A stretch of DNA of 64,000 nucleotides, taken from the NCBI GenBank assembly GCA_017457155.1, contig JAFTHZ010000020.1:62001-126000 (forward strand), read 5' to 3'. Below are positions 43,968-53,651 of this stretch, one piece after another. Position 1 is the first letter of the stretch; each line of letters begins with the position of its first letter. A program made the translations under genes and the position numbers. The notes beneath the pieces were generated by a model. That model did not search any database and was not told the origin of the DNA. It saw nothing but the letters and a program-made list of their open reading frames with translations. Origin of the DNA: Ruminococcus sp. (GTDB lineage Bacteria > Bacillota > Clostridia > Oscillospirales > Acutalibacteraceae).

Positions 43968-44720
43968 ATGGCTCTGAAAAAGAAGAATCGTATCAGATCG
44001 ATTTTTGATAATACAATCGACAAGAAGACGATGCATAAAAATCTTGAGTTTACTGCTGTTGAGCAGTATAAGCTCCTGAGAGCTAACCTCTCATTCACTA
44101 TGCCTGAAGGTGTCAGTTGTCCCATTATCGGCATCACAAGTTCCATGAGAGGTGAGGGAAAGAGTACAACCGCCATCAACCTTTCTTATGTTCTCGCTGA
44201 GAGCGGAAAGCGTGTCTTGCTCATTGACGGAGACCTAAGAATTCCCAGCGTTGCCAAGAAGATGGAGATCAAGAGTACTCCCGGTCTGACAGATGTTCTG
44301 ATGGGTTATGAGTCTCATCAGATGAGCACCTTCAAAACCGATATCCTTGAGAACTGGTATGTAATGCCCTCAGGTGAGCTTCCTCCCAATCCCTCAGAGC
44401 TTCTGGGTTCCCGCAGGATGGAGGCTATCATAAACCTTGCAGCAGAGAAATTTGACTATATTATTGTTGACCTTCCTCCTGTCAATGTTGTTTCTGATGC
44501 GCTGGCTATCTCCAAGTACATCACCGGTATGATAGTTGTTATCAGAGAGGATTACACCGAGAAGAAAGAGCTGGAGGCTTGCTTCAGACAGCTGAAGCTC
44601 TCCAACGTAAATGTTCTTGGTTGCGTTATGAATGAGTCCGAGGCTTCGGGTGTTCCTCGCGGAAAATACAAGAACTACTCCAAGTATTACCGCAAGTACT
44701 ACACTACACGCAAGTCTTAA
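43968..44720 (+). CDS. Bacterial tyrosine kinase (CpsD/EpsB-like)
   Basis: 250-residue BY-kinase. Walker A SSMRGEGKSTTAIN (about 58-71), Walker A' LLIDGDLRIPS, Walker B YIIVDLPPVNVVSDA and a C-terminal tyrosine cluster (KYKNYSKYYRKYYTT) for autophosphorylation. It regulates export/polymerisation with the Wzz-like partner. I chose ATG 43968, eight bases after AGGAGGG; a GTG at 43959 overlaps the ribosome-binding site itself. Confidence 0.92.
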   Translation: MALKKKNRIRSIFDNTIDKKTMHKNLEFTAVEQYKLLRANLSFTMPEGVSCPIIGITSSMRGEGKSTTAINLSYVLAESGKRVLLIDGDLRIPSVAKKMEIKSTPGLTDVLMGYESHQMSTFKTDILENWYVMPSGELPPNPSELLGSRRMEAIINLAAEKFDYIIVDLPPVNVVSDALAISKYITGMIVVIREDYTEKKELEACFRQLKLSNVNVLGCVMNESEASGVPRGKYKNYSKYYRKYYTTRKS

Positions 44721-44725
44721 TCGTT

Positions 44726-45421
44726 ATGATAGATTTTCACAGTCATATTCTTTCGTCAGTTGATGACGGCAGCAAGAGTATGGAAGAAAGCTCCGAGATG
44801 ATCTCTATGCTTCTCTCACAGGGGGTTGATACTGTTGTGGCAACACCTCACTTCTATGCAGATGATGAATCACTTGATGATTTTCTGAGCAGAAGAGACG
44901 CAGCTTATGAGTCACTGATTTCTTCACTGACCTTTTCACACCCACGGATTCTTAGAGGAGCCGAGGTCAGCTACTACAGCGGACTCAGCCGATTGGATGA
45001 ACTTTCCCGACTATGCATTGAAGGCACAGATCTCCTTCTGATAGAGATGCCTGTTTGCAAATGGACAGAGTACTCTGTCAGGGAGATAGAAAGTATAGCC
45101 CTCTCGGGTGCAGTCAGGGTAGTCCTTGCTCATATTGAGCGGTACTATCATCTGCAGAAAGCACAGACCTGGGACCGTCTTATGCAGTGCGGTGTTCTTA
45201 TGCAGGTCAATGCAAGCTTCTTTATCAGGCGTTCCTCAAGGGGCAAGGCAGTCTCTCTGCTTCGCAGAAATCGCATTCATCTGCTTGGTTCCGATTGTCA
45301 CAATCTCAGTCATCGTCCTCCTCGTATGGGGGAGGCCTATAAGATAATTGCGAAAAAGACAGGCGAGTCATTTACTAAGGATTTTATTCGTCGTCAACGG
45401 GCTTTGCTCGGAGATGATTGA
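44726..45421 (+). CDS. CpsB/CapC-like tyrosine-protein phosphatase (PHP fold)
   Basis: 231-residue PHP-domain, metal-dependent phosphatase of the CpsB/YwqE type. MIDFHSHIL (HxH metal motif), DDGSKSMEESSEMI, ATPHFY, later HIERY and DCHNLSHRPPRM are the family signatures. It dephosphorylates the tyrosine kinase encoded five bases upstream, completing the phosphoregulatory set. Confidence 0.93.
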   Translation: MIDFHSHILSSVDDGSKSMEESSEMISMLLSQGVDTVVATPHFYADDESLDDFLSRRDAAYESLISSLTFSHPRILRGAEVSYYSGLSRLDELSRLCIEGTDLLLIEMPVCKWTEYSVREIESIALSGAVRVVLAHIERYYHLQKAQTWDRLMQCGVLMQVNASFFIRRSSRGKAVSLLRRNRIHLLGSDCHNLSHRPPRMGEAYKIIAKKTGESFTKDFIRRQRALLGDD

Positions 45422-45465
45422 ATATAAATATAATGTTGTATTATTTTTTGAAAGGATGAAATATT

Positions 45466-46134
45466 ATGAAAAAGGTATTATCAATTTGTCTGGCACTGGT
45501 TATGGTGTTTGCTCTCAGCATGACAGCATTTGCTGCTCCCGGCTCTTTCCTTGAGAGTCCCTCCGGTGTCAAGGGTCCCGAGATCATTGATTTCTCTAAC
45601 TCTGATCCCAATTGTACAGCAGATGTAATTGTTGTTCCCTATGCAGACCGTGATGATCTTTCTGAAGATCATAAAACAGAGATGGAGGATGCTTACACTC
45701 AGATCCACGATGCAGATGATCTGTCAAATATCTGCACAGGTCTCGACTCTATCGCACAGGACAAAGGCATCCTCACAGGTGACCTTGCAGTAAGCGATCT
45801 CTTTGCACTTGATATGTTTGGTTGTGATGACCACGATGCACACGGTCCCTTTACTATCAAGCTCTCCGCTGATACACTCAATGGTTTTGTAAGCCTCATT
45901 CAGATTATTGACGGCGAGTGGGTAATCGTTCCTGATGCAGTTGTAGATGGCGAGTACATCACATTCTCAACTGAGGTTCCCTCTACTTTTGCAATTGTTG
46001 TTGATTCCACAAAGGCTGTTGCAACTTCTCCCCAGACAGGTGATCCTTCCGGTATGATTATTGCTGCAGCATGTGCATTTGTTCTTGTTACACTTGTTGC
46101 AACAGGTGTTGTTATCACCAAGAAAAAGGCATGA
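45466..46134 (+). CDS. Secreted, SPQTG-anchored surface protein of unknown function
   Basis: 222-residue protein: Sec signal peptide (about 1-23, AFAA cleavage), an acidic domain rich in aspartate and a wall-sorting-like end. The end has SPQTG at residues 188-192, a hydrophobic helix (about 195-215) and KKK tail. SPQTG is a variant of LPXTG, used by some class B/D-like sortases of Clostridia. It occurs inside the exopolysaccharide locus and its stop overlaps the LCP gene (ATGA). A role in anchoring or spacing the polymer is plausible but not shown. No homologue recognised. Confidence 0.8.
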   Translation: MKKVLSICLALVMVFALSMTAFAAPGSFLESPSGVKGPEIIDFSNSDPNCTADVIVVPYADRDDLSEDHKTEMEDAYTQIHDADDLSNICTGLDSIAQDKGILTGDLAVSDLFALDMFGCDDHDAHGPFTIKLSADTLNGFVSLIQIIDGEWVIVPDAVVDGEYITFSTEVPSTFAIVVDSTKAVATSPQTGDPSGMIIAAACAFVLVTLVATGVVITKKKA

Positions 46135-47147
46135 GCAAACACAAAGCATCAGCTGATCGTAAACTCTCAAAAAAAACAATAGTTGGTATAACAGCGGTTT
46201 CACTCGCTGTTATACTGATTATTTTGTCATTGATTGTTCTCACAAGATGGGAAAAGGAACAGGGGAATTCTCCAACTCAGATTCCCTTGAGTTCTCCTGC
46301 GGACAATTCCGTCCGGTATAACGGAAAATCTTATACTCCCAAGAACAATCTTGAGACGTTGCTTGTTATGGGTCTTGATAAATATGAGGGACAGATAGAG
46401 TCTGATTCTTACATAAACGACCTGCAGGCCGACTTCCTGATGCTTTTTGTAATTGATCACGCAAATTCTAAGGTTTGTTCAATCCATGTGAACAGAGATA
46501 CAATGGTAGATATACAGCGGCCCACCCTGAACGGTGATACCATTTCAGTTAACGCCCAGATAGCCCTGACCTATGCTTATGGTGATGGCGGCAAGGGAAG
46601 CTGTATTGATACATCAAAAGCTGTCTCCTCTGTCCTTCAGGGAGTGGATATTGAGCATTATATCGCCATTACTATGGACGCAGTTCCTGTTTATAATGAT
46701 CTTGTTGACGGAGTTGAGGTTACAGTACTGGACGATTTCACAGGTATCGATGATACCCTTATAGAGGGAGAAACCGTTACACTTTATGGCGAGCACGCCC
46801 TCAACTATGTGCGGACAAGATACGGGCTCGAGGATAGCACCAACAGTACCCGAATGGAGCGCCAGCGTCAGTATCTGACAGCACTTTTAGACAAAACCAA
46901 TCTATGCATCGAAGAGGACGATTCCTTTATTTTTGATGCCGTACAGACAATTAGTCCCTATATGATATCTGACTGCACATCCCAGCGTTTAGAGACTCTG
47001 TTCGAAAGTCTCACAAGCTATGAGTTTACCGATATATACCAGCTTGAGGGAGAGAATGTTGCAGGAGATTCACATATGGAGTTTTATGTGGACGATATAT
47101 CTGTCAAGGATGTTGTGATGCAGGTGTTTTATACACCCGAATCCTGA
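46131..47147 (+). CDS. LytR-CpsA-Psr (LCP) family glycopolymer ligase
   Basis: 338-residue LCP protein. Cytoplasmic N-terminus, transmembrane helix (about 18-42) and an extracellular LCP domain with QADFLMLFVID, HVNRDTMVDI, DGVEVTV and YVRTRYGLEDSTNSTRMERQRQYL. LCP enzymes transfer polyprenyl-linked glycopolymers to peptidoglycan. ATG at 46131 overlaps the upstream stop by four bases. In this locus it would attach the exopolysaccharide to the wall. Confidence 0.92.
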   Translation: MSKHKASADRKLSKKTIVGITAVSLAVILIILSLIVLTRWEKEQGNSPTQIPLSSPADNSVRYNGKSYTPKNNLETLLVMGLDKYEGQIESDSYINDLQADFLMLFVIDHANSKVCSIHVNRDTMVDIQRPTLNGDTISVNAQIALTYAYGDGGKGSCIDTSKAVSSVLQGVDIEHYIAITMDAVPVYNDLVDGVEVTVLDDFTGIDDTLIEGETVTLYGEHALNYVRTRYGLEDSTNSTRMERQRQYLTALLDKTNLCIEEDDSFIFDAVQTISPYMISDCTSQRLETLFESLTSYEFTDIYQLEGENVAGDSHMEFYVDDISVKDVVMQVFYTPES

Positions 47148-47151
47148 CAGG

Positions 47152-47895
47152 ATGTTTTCTCCCTGCGGGAGAATAAGCGATTTGGTGAATAGTGGAATGA
47201 GTGTAGAAATTAAAGATTCACGTACAATTGAATACAAAGACACCAATGTTGTGCAATCTGATGCTTCGTTGCTTAAGATAGAAGAGTCCATCTTCTATTC
47301 TGTTGCCAAAAGAGCTTTTGATGTTTTTTTCTCATTACTGAGCCTGATTGTTCTTTTAGTTCCTATGATAATCATCGCTCTTGTTATAGTAATTGACAGC
47401 CCCGGTGCATCTCCTTTCTTTGTACAGGAGCGAGTAGGCAAGAACGGTAGAAAATTCAAGTTCTACAAGTTCCGTTCTATGATTGCAAACGCGGATTCTA
47501 TGATAGATGACCTTATGATCCGGAACGAGATGGAGGGTCCTGCCTTCAAAATCAAGGAAGATCCCAGAATCACCCGTGTTGGTCGATTTATCAGAAAAGC
47601 AAGCATCGATGAACTCCCTCAGCTTTTTAATATTCTGAAGGGGGATATGAGTTTTGTAGGACCCAGACCTCCTCTGGAGCGAGAGGTTGTCCAGTACACA
47701 GAAGTTCAGAGACAGAGGCTCTATGTTATTCCCGGCCTTACCTGTTATTGGCAGATTCAGCCCAAGAGAAACGACCTTACTTTTGACGAGTGGGTCGCAT
47801 TGGATCTTAAGTACATAAGAGAGAGAAGTCTTATTGTTGATATGAAGATTATTCTCAAAACCTTTGGTGCTGTTATCGGCATGGAAGGAGTCTAA
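47152..47895 (+). CDS. Undecaprenyl-phosphate sugar-1-phosphate transferase (priming enzyme)
   Basis: 247-residue bacterial sugar transferase (WcaJ/CpsE C-terminal type). One membrane helix (about 55-80) then FKFYKFRSMIANADSM, DELPQLFNILKGDMSFVGPRPPLEREV and PGLTCYWQI motifs. It starts repeat-unit synthesis by moving a sugar-phosphate onto undecaprenyl phosphate. Start uncertain: ATG 47152, GTG 47185 or ATG 47197, none with an ideal ribosome-binding site. Confidence 0.92.
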   Translation: MFSPCGRISDLVNSGMSVEIKDSRTIEYKDTNVVQSDASLLKIEESIFYSVAKRAFDVFFSLLSLIVLLVPMIIIALVIVIDSPGASPFFVQERVGKNGRKFKFYKFRSMIANADSMIDDLMIRNEMEGPAFKIKEDPRITRVGRFIRKASIDELPQLFNILKGDMSFVGPRPPLEREVVQYTEVQRQRLYVIPGLTCYWQIQPKRNDLTFDEWVALDLKYIRERSLIVDMKIILKTFGAVIGMEGV

Positions 47896-49038
47896 ATGTC
47901 AACTGAAAAAAGTAAACTGCGTATTGCTATGCTTGGTCACAAGCGTATTCCATCCAGAGAAGGCGGAGTCGAAGTTGTAGTCGGGGAGCTTTCTACAGGG
48001 ATGGTTCAGCTGGGACACAAGGTTACATGCTTTAACCGCCGCGGTCATCATATCAGCGGCGAACAATTTGATAAAGAGAAAAAGTCAGATTATAACGGTG
48101 TTATACTCCGTGATGTTTTAACCATCAATGGCAAGGGCCTTGCCGCAATGACTTCATCCTTCTTTGGTTCAATTCGTTCTGCCTTTGGCAGATATGATGT
48201 TGTGCATTTTCATGCGGAGGGTCCCTGTGCAATGCTATGGCTTCCTAAGCTTTTTGGCAAGCGTTGTGTCGCTACTGTTCACGGACTTGACCATCAACGC
48301 TCCAAGTGGGGCGGATTCGCATCGAAATATATACTTTTCGGAGAGAAATGTGCTGTGAAATATGCTGATGAAATTATCGTCCTCAGCAAAAATGTTCAGG
48401 ATTATTTTCTCCATACTTATAATCGAAAGACCGTCTTTATCCCCAATGGAGTCAATCGCCCCCAGACGATAGAGCCGGACTTAATAAAAGAAGAATACTC
48501 ACTTACAAAAGACAGCTACATTCTTTTTCTCGGACGACTTGTGCCGGAAAAAGGAGTTAAATATCTGATAGAAGCATACAAAAAGCTCAATACTTCCAAG
48601 AAACTTGTCATTGCAGGAGGTTCCTCTGATACCTCTGAGTACGAGCTTGAGCTGAAGGAACTTGCAAAGGACAATGATAATATTATCTTCACAGGTTTTA
48701 TCCAGGGCAAGCCCCTGGAGGAGCTTTACAGTAATGCTTATATTTATGTTTTACCCTCTGACCTTGAGGGTATGCCCTTGAGCCTGCTTGAGGCCATGAG
48801 CTATGGCAACTGTTGTCTTACATCTGATATTCCCGAGTGTGCCGAAGTACTGGAAGACCACGGCGTCACATTCAGAAAATCCGACACAGACGACCTTTGT
48901 GCCAAACTCCAGTTTTTGTGTGATGATCCCTCAGATGTTGCAAAATATAAGGAATCTGCTACAGATTTTATATTAAACAAGTATAACTGGACGGACATCG
49001 TTCACAGAACACTTGATTTGTACTATCCTGACAACTGA
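47896..49038 (+). CDS. GT4-family glycosyltransferase
   Basis: 380-residue GT-B glycosyltransferase. N-terminal MLGHKRIPSREGGVEVVVGEL is typical of rhamnosyl/fucosyl transferases of the WbnF/RfaB type; the C-terminal Glycos_transf_1 domain has FLGRLVPEKGVKYLIEAY and LPSDLEGMPLSLLEAMSYG (E-x7-E). It directly abuts the priming transferase, so it is a candidate for adding the second sugar. Confidence 0.9.
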   Translation: MSTEKSKLRIAMLGHKRIPSREGGVEVVVGELSTGMVQLGHKVTCFNRRGHHISGEQFDKEKKSDYNGVILRDVLTINGKGLAAMTSSFFGSIRSAFGRYDVVHFHAEGPCAMLWLPKLFGKRCVATVHGLDHQRSKWGGFASKYILFGEKCAVKYADEIIVLSKNVQDYFLHTYNRKTVFIPNGVNRPQTIEPDLIKEEYSLTKDSYILFLGRLVPEKGVKYLIEAYKKLNTSKKLVIAGGSSDTSEYELELKELAKDNDNIIFTGFIQGKPLEELYSNAYIYVLPSDLEGMPLSLLEAMSYGNCCLTSDIPECAEVLEDHGVTFRKSDTDDLCAKLQFLCDDPSDVAKYKESATDFILNKYNWTDIVHRTLDLYYPDN

Positions 49039-49069
49039 CCGCAGTTGCGGGATTCGGAGGATATAGATT

Positions 49070-50266
49070 GTGAAAATCCTGTTAGTTAATAAATTTCTAT
49101 ACCCAAAGGGTGGGGCAGAGACCTACGTATTCAAGCTTGGCGATGCTCTCAAATCTTGTGGTCATAGTGTAGAGTTTTTCGGACTTGATCATGAGGATAA
49201 TATTGTAACTAACTCAGTGGGCGCTTATGTGTCCCATATGGATTTTTCTGAAGGTACAGGCAAGAATCTTTCTGCACCCTTTCGTATAATCTATTCCCGT
49301 GAAGCCCGAAAGAAACTTCGGCTTGTACTGGATGATTTTCAGCCTGATATAGTTCATTTCAACAATATTCAGTTTCATCTTACACCAAGTATGCTTCTTG
49401 AGGTGGAGGATTATAGAAAGTCTACAGGTCGTAATGTCAGAATAATCTATACCGCTCACGACTATCAACTGATTTGTCCCAGCCACGGACTTTTTGATGC
49501 TGATATCAATATATGCGAAAAATGTTTGGGTGGTAATTACATGCACTGCTTTCGCACAAAATGCCACAAGAACTCCCGTGCCAAGAGCCTTCTTGCTATG
49601 GCTGATGCGTATTTCTGGAAGTTCAGTAAGGCATATTCCTATATCGACACCATCATTTGTCCATCAAAGTTCCTCAAGAGCAAACTGGATACTCAGGAGA
49701 GATTCAGGGATAAAACAATAACACTTCATAATTTTATCGAGAAGGTAACCCCAGAGCCCGTTACCAAAGAAAAGTATGTTCTGGAATTTGGTCACCTGTC
49801 CAGAGACAAAGGCACCGAAACCGTGCTACAGGTTGCCCGTAGGATGCCTGATGTAAACTTCGTTTTTGCAGGTTATGGTGAGTCTGAGGCAAGTATTGCC
49901 GAGGTGGAGAATGCAACCTATGTCGGATTCAAGACAGGGGATGAGCTTAAATCTCTTATCGGAAAAGCCGCTGTCAGCATCTGTCCTTCAGAGATTTATG
50001 AGAACTGTCCATACACCGTCATTGAGTCTCAGATGTATCTTACACCTGTTGTAGGCGCAAATATCGGCGGTATTCCTGAACTTATCGAAAACGGCAGGAC
50101 AGGATTGCTTTTTACCCCCGGCGATGCAGATGATCTGGAAGAAAAACTAAGGTTTATTTTGTTCTCAGACGGGGTTCTTGATTCTTTTACAGAAAATTGT
50201 CGGAATGTTTCTTTTGAAACAGCCGAAACCTATTGTCAGAAATTAATGCAGATTTACGGAGATTAA
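49070..50266 (+). CDS. GT4-family glycosyltransferase
   Basis: 398-residue GT-B glycosyltransferase. LYPKGGAETYVFKLG donor/acceptor loop at the N-terminus, YTAHDYQLICPSHGL near 135 and a Cys-rich insert (CEKCLGGNYMHCFRTKC, about 145-165) that is common in this subgroup. C-terminal FGHLSRDKGTETVLQVAR and CPSEIYENCPYTVIESQ. Start is GTG with a GGAGG ribosome-binding site. Confidence 0.9.
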   Translation: MKILLVNKFLYPKGGAETYVFKLGDALKSCGHSVEFFGLDHEDNIVTNSVGAYVSHMDFSEGTGKNLSAPFRIIYSREARKKLRLVLDDFQPDIVHFNNIQFHLTPSMLLEVEDYRKSTGRNVRIIYTAHDYQLICPSHGLFDADINICEKCLGGNYMHCFRTKCHKNSRAKSLLAMADAYFWKFSKAYSYIDTIICPSKFLKSKLDTQERFRDKTITLHNFIEKVTPEPVTKEKYVLEFGHLSRDKGTETVLQVARRMPDVNFVFAGYGESEASIAEVENATYVGFKTGDELKSLIGKAAVSICPSEIYENCPYTVIESQMYLTPVVGANIGGIPELIENGRTGLLFTPGDADDLEEKLRFILFSDGVLDSFTENCRNVSFETAETYCQKLMQIYGD

Positions 50267-50267
50267 G

Positions 50268-51446
50268 ATGAAGATATATGAGATCGGAACAGGTTACACT
50301 CCAATACCCGCCAGAATGGGTGCCGCCACAGAGATTGTTGTTGAGGAGCTGACCCGCTCGCTTATAAATATCGGTAAGGACGCTTCCATTATCGACATCA
50401 AGGCAGCAGACAGAGGACAGACAGAGGTTCCCGTATCTGAGGTATCCGTTCCCTCTGTATTCACAAAAACAGATGTTTCTCTGGGTATTATGCACAAGCT
50501 AAAGCGTGTGGTTTACTCTGTTTCTTTGGCCCGTAAGCTGAAGAAGATTATCAAATCTCATGCTGAGTCTGAGGAAAGAATAGTTTTTCATTTTCATAAT
50601 CAGTACAATATGTTCTTCTTCCTGAAGCTTGTCAGCAAAAAGCTACGCAGTAAGGTGACAACCGCCTACACGGTTCACTCGTATATTTGGGGAACTGCAT
50701 GGGAAGAGATTGAAGAAACAGTAAAGAAAAGATATTTTCAGGAAATCGAATGTGTCAGGAATGCTGACTTAGTATTCGTGCTCAACGATATAACCACAGA
50801 CCATTTTGTCAGCAAGCTGGGTGTGGATGGCAGCAAAATCAAAAAGATAATCAATGGTGTAAATACCAGGACATACGCACCGGTTGACAGTTCTGTGGCA
50901 GAGGAGCTGAAGGCAAGCCATAACCTGAAGGACAAGCGTGTTATTTTTCAGGTAGGCTCTGTATGTGACAGAAAAAACCAGCTTGGTACAGTAACCATGC
51001 TCAAGGATTATTTGGTGTCAAATCCTGATGTTGTGTTTATGTATGCAGGCGGAATCATTGATGAAGAATATCAGCATAGTATCATTTCTTTTGCAAATGC
51101 AAACAAGATTAATGATCAGGTGAAATACGTGGGCGAGCTTTCTCCCGGCAAGGAGCTGGCAGGCTACTATGCAATGTCAGATTGCTCTGTGTTTACGTCC
51201 AAGCTTGAGTCCTTTGGGCTAGTTGTTATCGAGGCAATCTCTGCAGGAAAAACAGTTATTGTAGCTGACAAGCTGATGTTTGACCTTGATACCGGATACG
51301 AGATTTATAAAACCCAGAATGAATTCGTATCTGTTGTTGATGCTGTTCTGTCCCGTAGCCTTTCCAACAACGGCAGGGAAGAGGTAATCTCCAAGTACGA
51401 CTGGGACGTAGTCGCCGCAATCACAGCGGAGTATTTCGCATCCTGA
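50268..51446 (+). CDS. GT4-family glycosyltransferase
   Basis: 392-residue GT-B glycosyltransferase. Begins IYEIGTGYTPIPARMGAATEIVVEEL; central HFHNQYNMFFF and TVHSYIWG; C-terminal FQVGSVCDRKNQLGTVTML and SKLESFGLVVIEAISAGK. One base follows the previous stop, so translation is coupled. The sugar specificity is not readable from sequence. Confidence 0.9.
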   Translation: MKIYEIGTGYTPIPARMGAATEIVVEELTRSLINIGKDASIIDIKAADRGQTEVPVSEVSVPSVFTKTDVSLGIMHKLKRVVYSVSLARKLKKIIKSHAESEERIVFHFHNQYNMFFFLKLVSKKLRSKVTTAYTVHSYIWGTAWEEIEETVKKRYFQEIECVRNADLVFVLNDITTDHFVSKLGVDGSKIKKIINGVNTRTYAPVDSSVAEELKASHNLKDKRVIFQVGSVCDRKNQLGTVTMLKDYLVSNPDVVFMYAGGIIDEEYQHSIISFANANKINDQVKYVGELSPGKELAGYYAMSDCSVFTSKLESFGLVVIEAISAGKTVIVADKLMFDLDTGYEIYKTQNEFVSVVDAVLSRSLSNNGREEVISKYDWDVVAAITAEYFAS

Positions 51447-51502
51447 TTCAGATTATAATGCTACGTGAGAAATATATGCAGGTGTTCTGCAGGGAAGGTT
51501 AA

Positions 51503-52594
51503 GTGACTTATCAGATGGCAAAGAAACTCAACGGTACCGTCATCGTTACATACAGATGTAATGCCAAGTGTACCATGTGTAACAGATATAAGGTCCCCTC
51601 AAAACCCGAAGAAGAGATTTCAGTTGAGACAATCAAAAAGCTCCCTCAGATGTATTTTACCAACATCACAGGCGGAGAACCCTTTATCCGCGAGGATCTG
51701 AAGGATATTGTCCGTGAGCTTTATAAGAAAAGCGATAGAATCGTTATCTCTACAAATGGATTTTTTACAGACAGAATTGTTGAGCTCTGTAAGGAGTTCC
51801 CTCAGGTAGGTATCAGAATATCCATTGAGGGATTGGAGGAGACCAACAACGAGATCAGAGGCTTGTCCGACGGATACAACCGTGGATATACAACCCTCAA
51901 GACCCTTGTTGATATGGGAATGACCGATGTAGGTTTCGGAATGACCGTTCAGGACAAGAACGCAAAGGATCTGGTTGCGCTCTATAACATCTCTGATGAG
52001 ATGAACATGGAGTTTGCTACAGCTTCTCTTCACAACAGCTTCTATTTTGTTGAGTCCAATAACATTATCCATGACAGACTGATGGTTGCTCAGAATTTTG
52101 AGGATCTTGTCAATAAACTTCTCGAGTCCAACAGTCCAAAAAAGTGGTTTCGTGCATATTTTAACCACGGCCTTATTAACTACATATTCTCTCAGAAGCG
52201 TCTGCTTCCTTGTGATATGAGTTTTGATACCTTCTTTATCGATCCCTACGGCGACGTTATGCCCTGTAACGGTACCAAAGAAAAGGAAGTTATGGGTAAT
52301 CTCAACGATCAGACCTGGGATGAGCTTTGGAACAGTGCAGATGCAGAGATCGTCCGTCGCAAGGTCCGTTGCTGTGACCGCAATTGCTGGATGATCGGCT
52401 CCGTTTCTCCGGCTATGAAGAAATATATCTGGAAGCCTGCCTTCTGGGTAGTAAAGCACAAATTCCTGCGTTTCTTCAAAAAGAAGAAGTATTCAATGTT
52501 TGAGAATAAGACCGTCAGGGATTTCCGTGACGGCAAAATTAAGAAAGAAGAGCTTGATGCATGCTCTACCTGTGAGATGTACTGCAAAAAGTAA
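51503..52594 (+). CDS. Radical SAM/SPASM enzyme within the exopolysaccharide locus
   Basis: 363-residue radical SAM enzyme. C19-x3-C23-x2-C26 (YRCNAKCTMC) binds the SAM cluster, with TGGEPFIREDL and ISTNGFF motifs. A SPASM-like C-terminal region holds more cysteines: CDMSFDTFFIDPYGDVMPCNG, CCDRNCW and CSTCEMYC. Between those last groups is an aromatic and Lys-rich insert (about 305-335) that could touch the membrane. Start GTG at 51503. Among glycosyltransferases, a sugar or lipid-linked saccharide modification is inferred; relatives act on peptides or do anaerobic sulfatase maturation, but no precursor peptide or sulfatase is visible. Confidence 0.85.
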   Translation: MTYQMAKKLNGTVIVTYRCNAKCTMCNRYKVPSKPEEEISVETIKKLPQMYFTNITGGEPFIREDLKDIVRELYKKSDRIVISTNGFFTDRIVELCKEFPQVGIRISIEGLEETNNEIRGLSDGYNRGYTTLKTLVDMGMTDVGFGMTVQDKNAKDLVALYNISDEMNMEFATASLHNSFYFVESNNIIHDRLMVAQNFEDLVNKLLESNSPKKWFRAYFNHGLINYIFSQKRLLPCDMSFDTFFIDPYGDVMPCNGTKEKEVMGNLNDQTWDELWNSADAEIVRRKVRCCDRNCWMIGSVSPAMKKYIWKPAFWVVKHKFLRFFKKKKYSMFENKTVRDFRDGKIKKEELDACSTCEMYCKK

Positions 52595-52614
52595 TTTTCT
52601 AATCGGAGTCATAT

Positions 52615-53637
52615 ATGCTTATTTTATCAAATTGTCTGGCAGACAAGCCTGATGAAGGCACCGTCAAGGTGGCTTTCAATCTTATCAAAAGAATAAAGCA
52701 GAGAACTGACTCCACAATCATTACCTATGACAGGAAGAGTGAATTGTCTGACGTTCATCTGAATCTCAACAAGTTTATGCTGAGTGGAGAGCTTCGCAGA
52801 CTTATCAGAGCTGAGAAACAGAAGGTTCTCTATCTTCCTTTTCCTGCCAAATTCTTTTCAACTGCTGTCAGGGTGTTTATAGTTTCTCTCTATTGTGCAG
52901 ACAAGTTGTCTGTGATTATCACCCAGCAGTCTCACGTAAGCTTTATATCAAAGCTTCTGCTTCGACTTTCAGGAGCTGAGTTTATTGTTCTGTCAAAGTC
53001 CTCTGAGGAGATATACCGAAACATCATAGGAATCCCTCCTCGTCGTATACATTACCTGAAAACAGGTGTTGATACAGAGCGTTTTTGTCCTGTGTCTGAG
53101 GAGACTGCTCGTGACCTCAAGCTTAAGTACGGCTTTGACCCTGACAGAAAGCTCATTCTTCATTGCGGGCATCTTAATTATGGTCGCAATGTGGACAAGC
53201 TCATCTTGTTGCCAAAGGATTATCAGATTCTCCTGGTAGCAAGCACCCTGACAAAGAACGAGCAGGACCATGAGCTCAGGAGCAAACTTTTGGCTGCAGG
53301 CAACATAAGCATAATCGATGATTATGTTCCTGATATTAACGAGCTCTATCAGATGAGTGATGCCTATTTCTTTCCTGTCGAAAGTGTAGGCAGATGTATA
53401 GATGTTCCCTTGTCCTGTCTCGAGGCAGCAGCCTGTGGAACGCCGGTTGTTACTACAGCCTTTGGCGAAATGTCATGTTTTGTGGGGGAGAGCGGCTTCT
53501 ATTTTATTGAGAGCTTTGATCCTGATCATCTCAGTCAACTTATAGATTCTGCAATCAGAAGTTCTGATTCAAATCCCAGAGGTGCTGTTTTGTCCTATGA
53601 CTGGGATAAATCCATCAGCTATTTTTCCAATAATTAA
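52615..53637 (+). CDS. GT4-family glycosyltransferase
   Basis: 340-residue GT-B glycosyltransferase, with a somewhat short N-domain. C-terminal ILHCGHLNYGRNVDKLILLP and FFPVESVGRCIDVPLSCLEAAACGTPVVTTAFGEM contain the acceptor and nucleotide-sugar-binding pattern. Ordered between the radical SAM enzyme and the GT2 gene. Confidence 0.85.
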   Translation: MLILSNCLADKPDEGTVKVAFNLIKRIKQRTDSTIITYDRKSELSDVHLNLNKFMLSGELRRLIRAEKQKVLYLPFPAKFFSTAVRVFIVSLYCADKLSVIITQQSHVSFISKLLLRLSGAEFIVLSKSSEEIYRNIIGIPPRRIHYLKTGVDTERFCPVSEETARDLKLKYGFDPDRKLILHCGHLNYGRNVDKLILLPKDYQILLVASTLTKNEQDHELRSKLLAAGNISIIDDYVPDINELYQMSDAYFFPVESVGRCIDVPLSCLEAAACGTPVVTTAFGEMSCFVGESGFYFIESFDPDHLSQLIDSAIRSSDSNPRGAVLSYDWDKSISYFSNN

Positions 53638-53651
53638 TACTGGAGTTTTTT

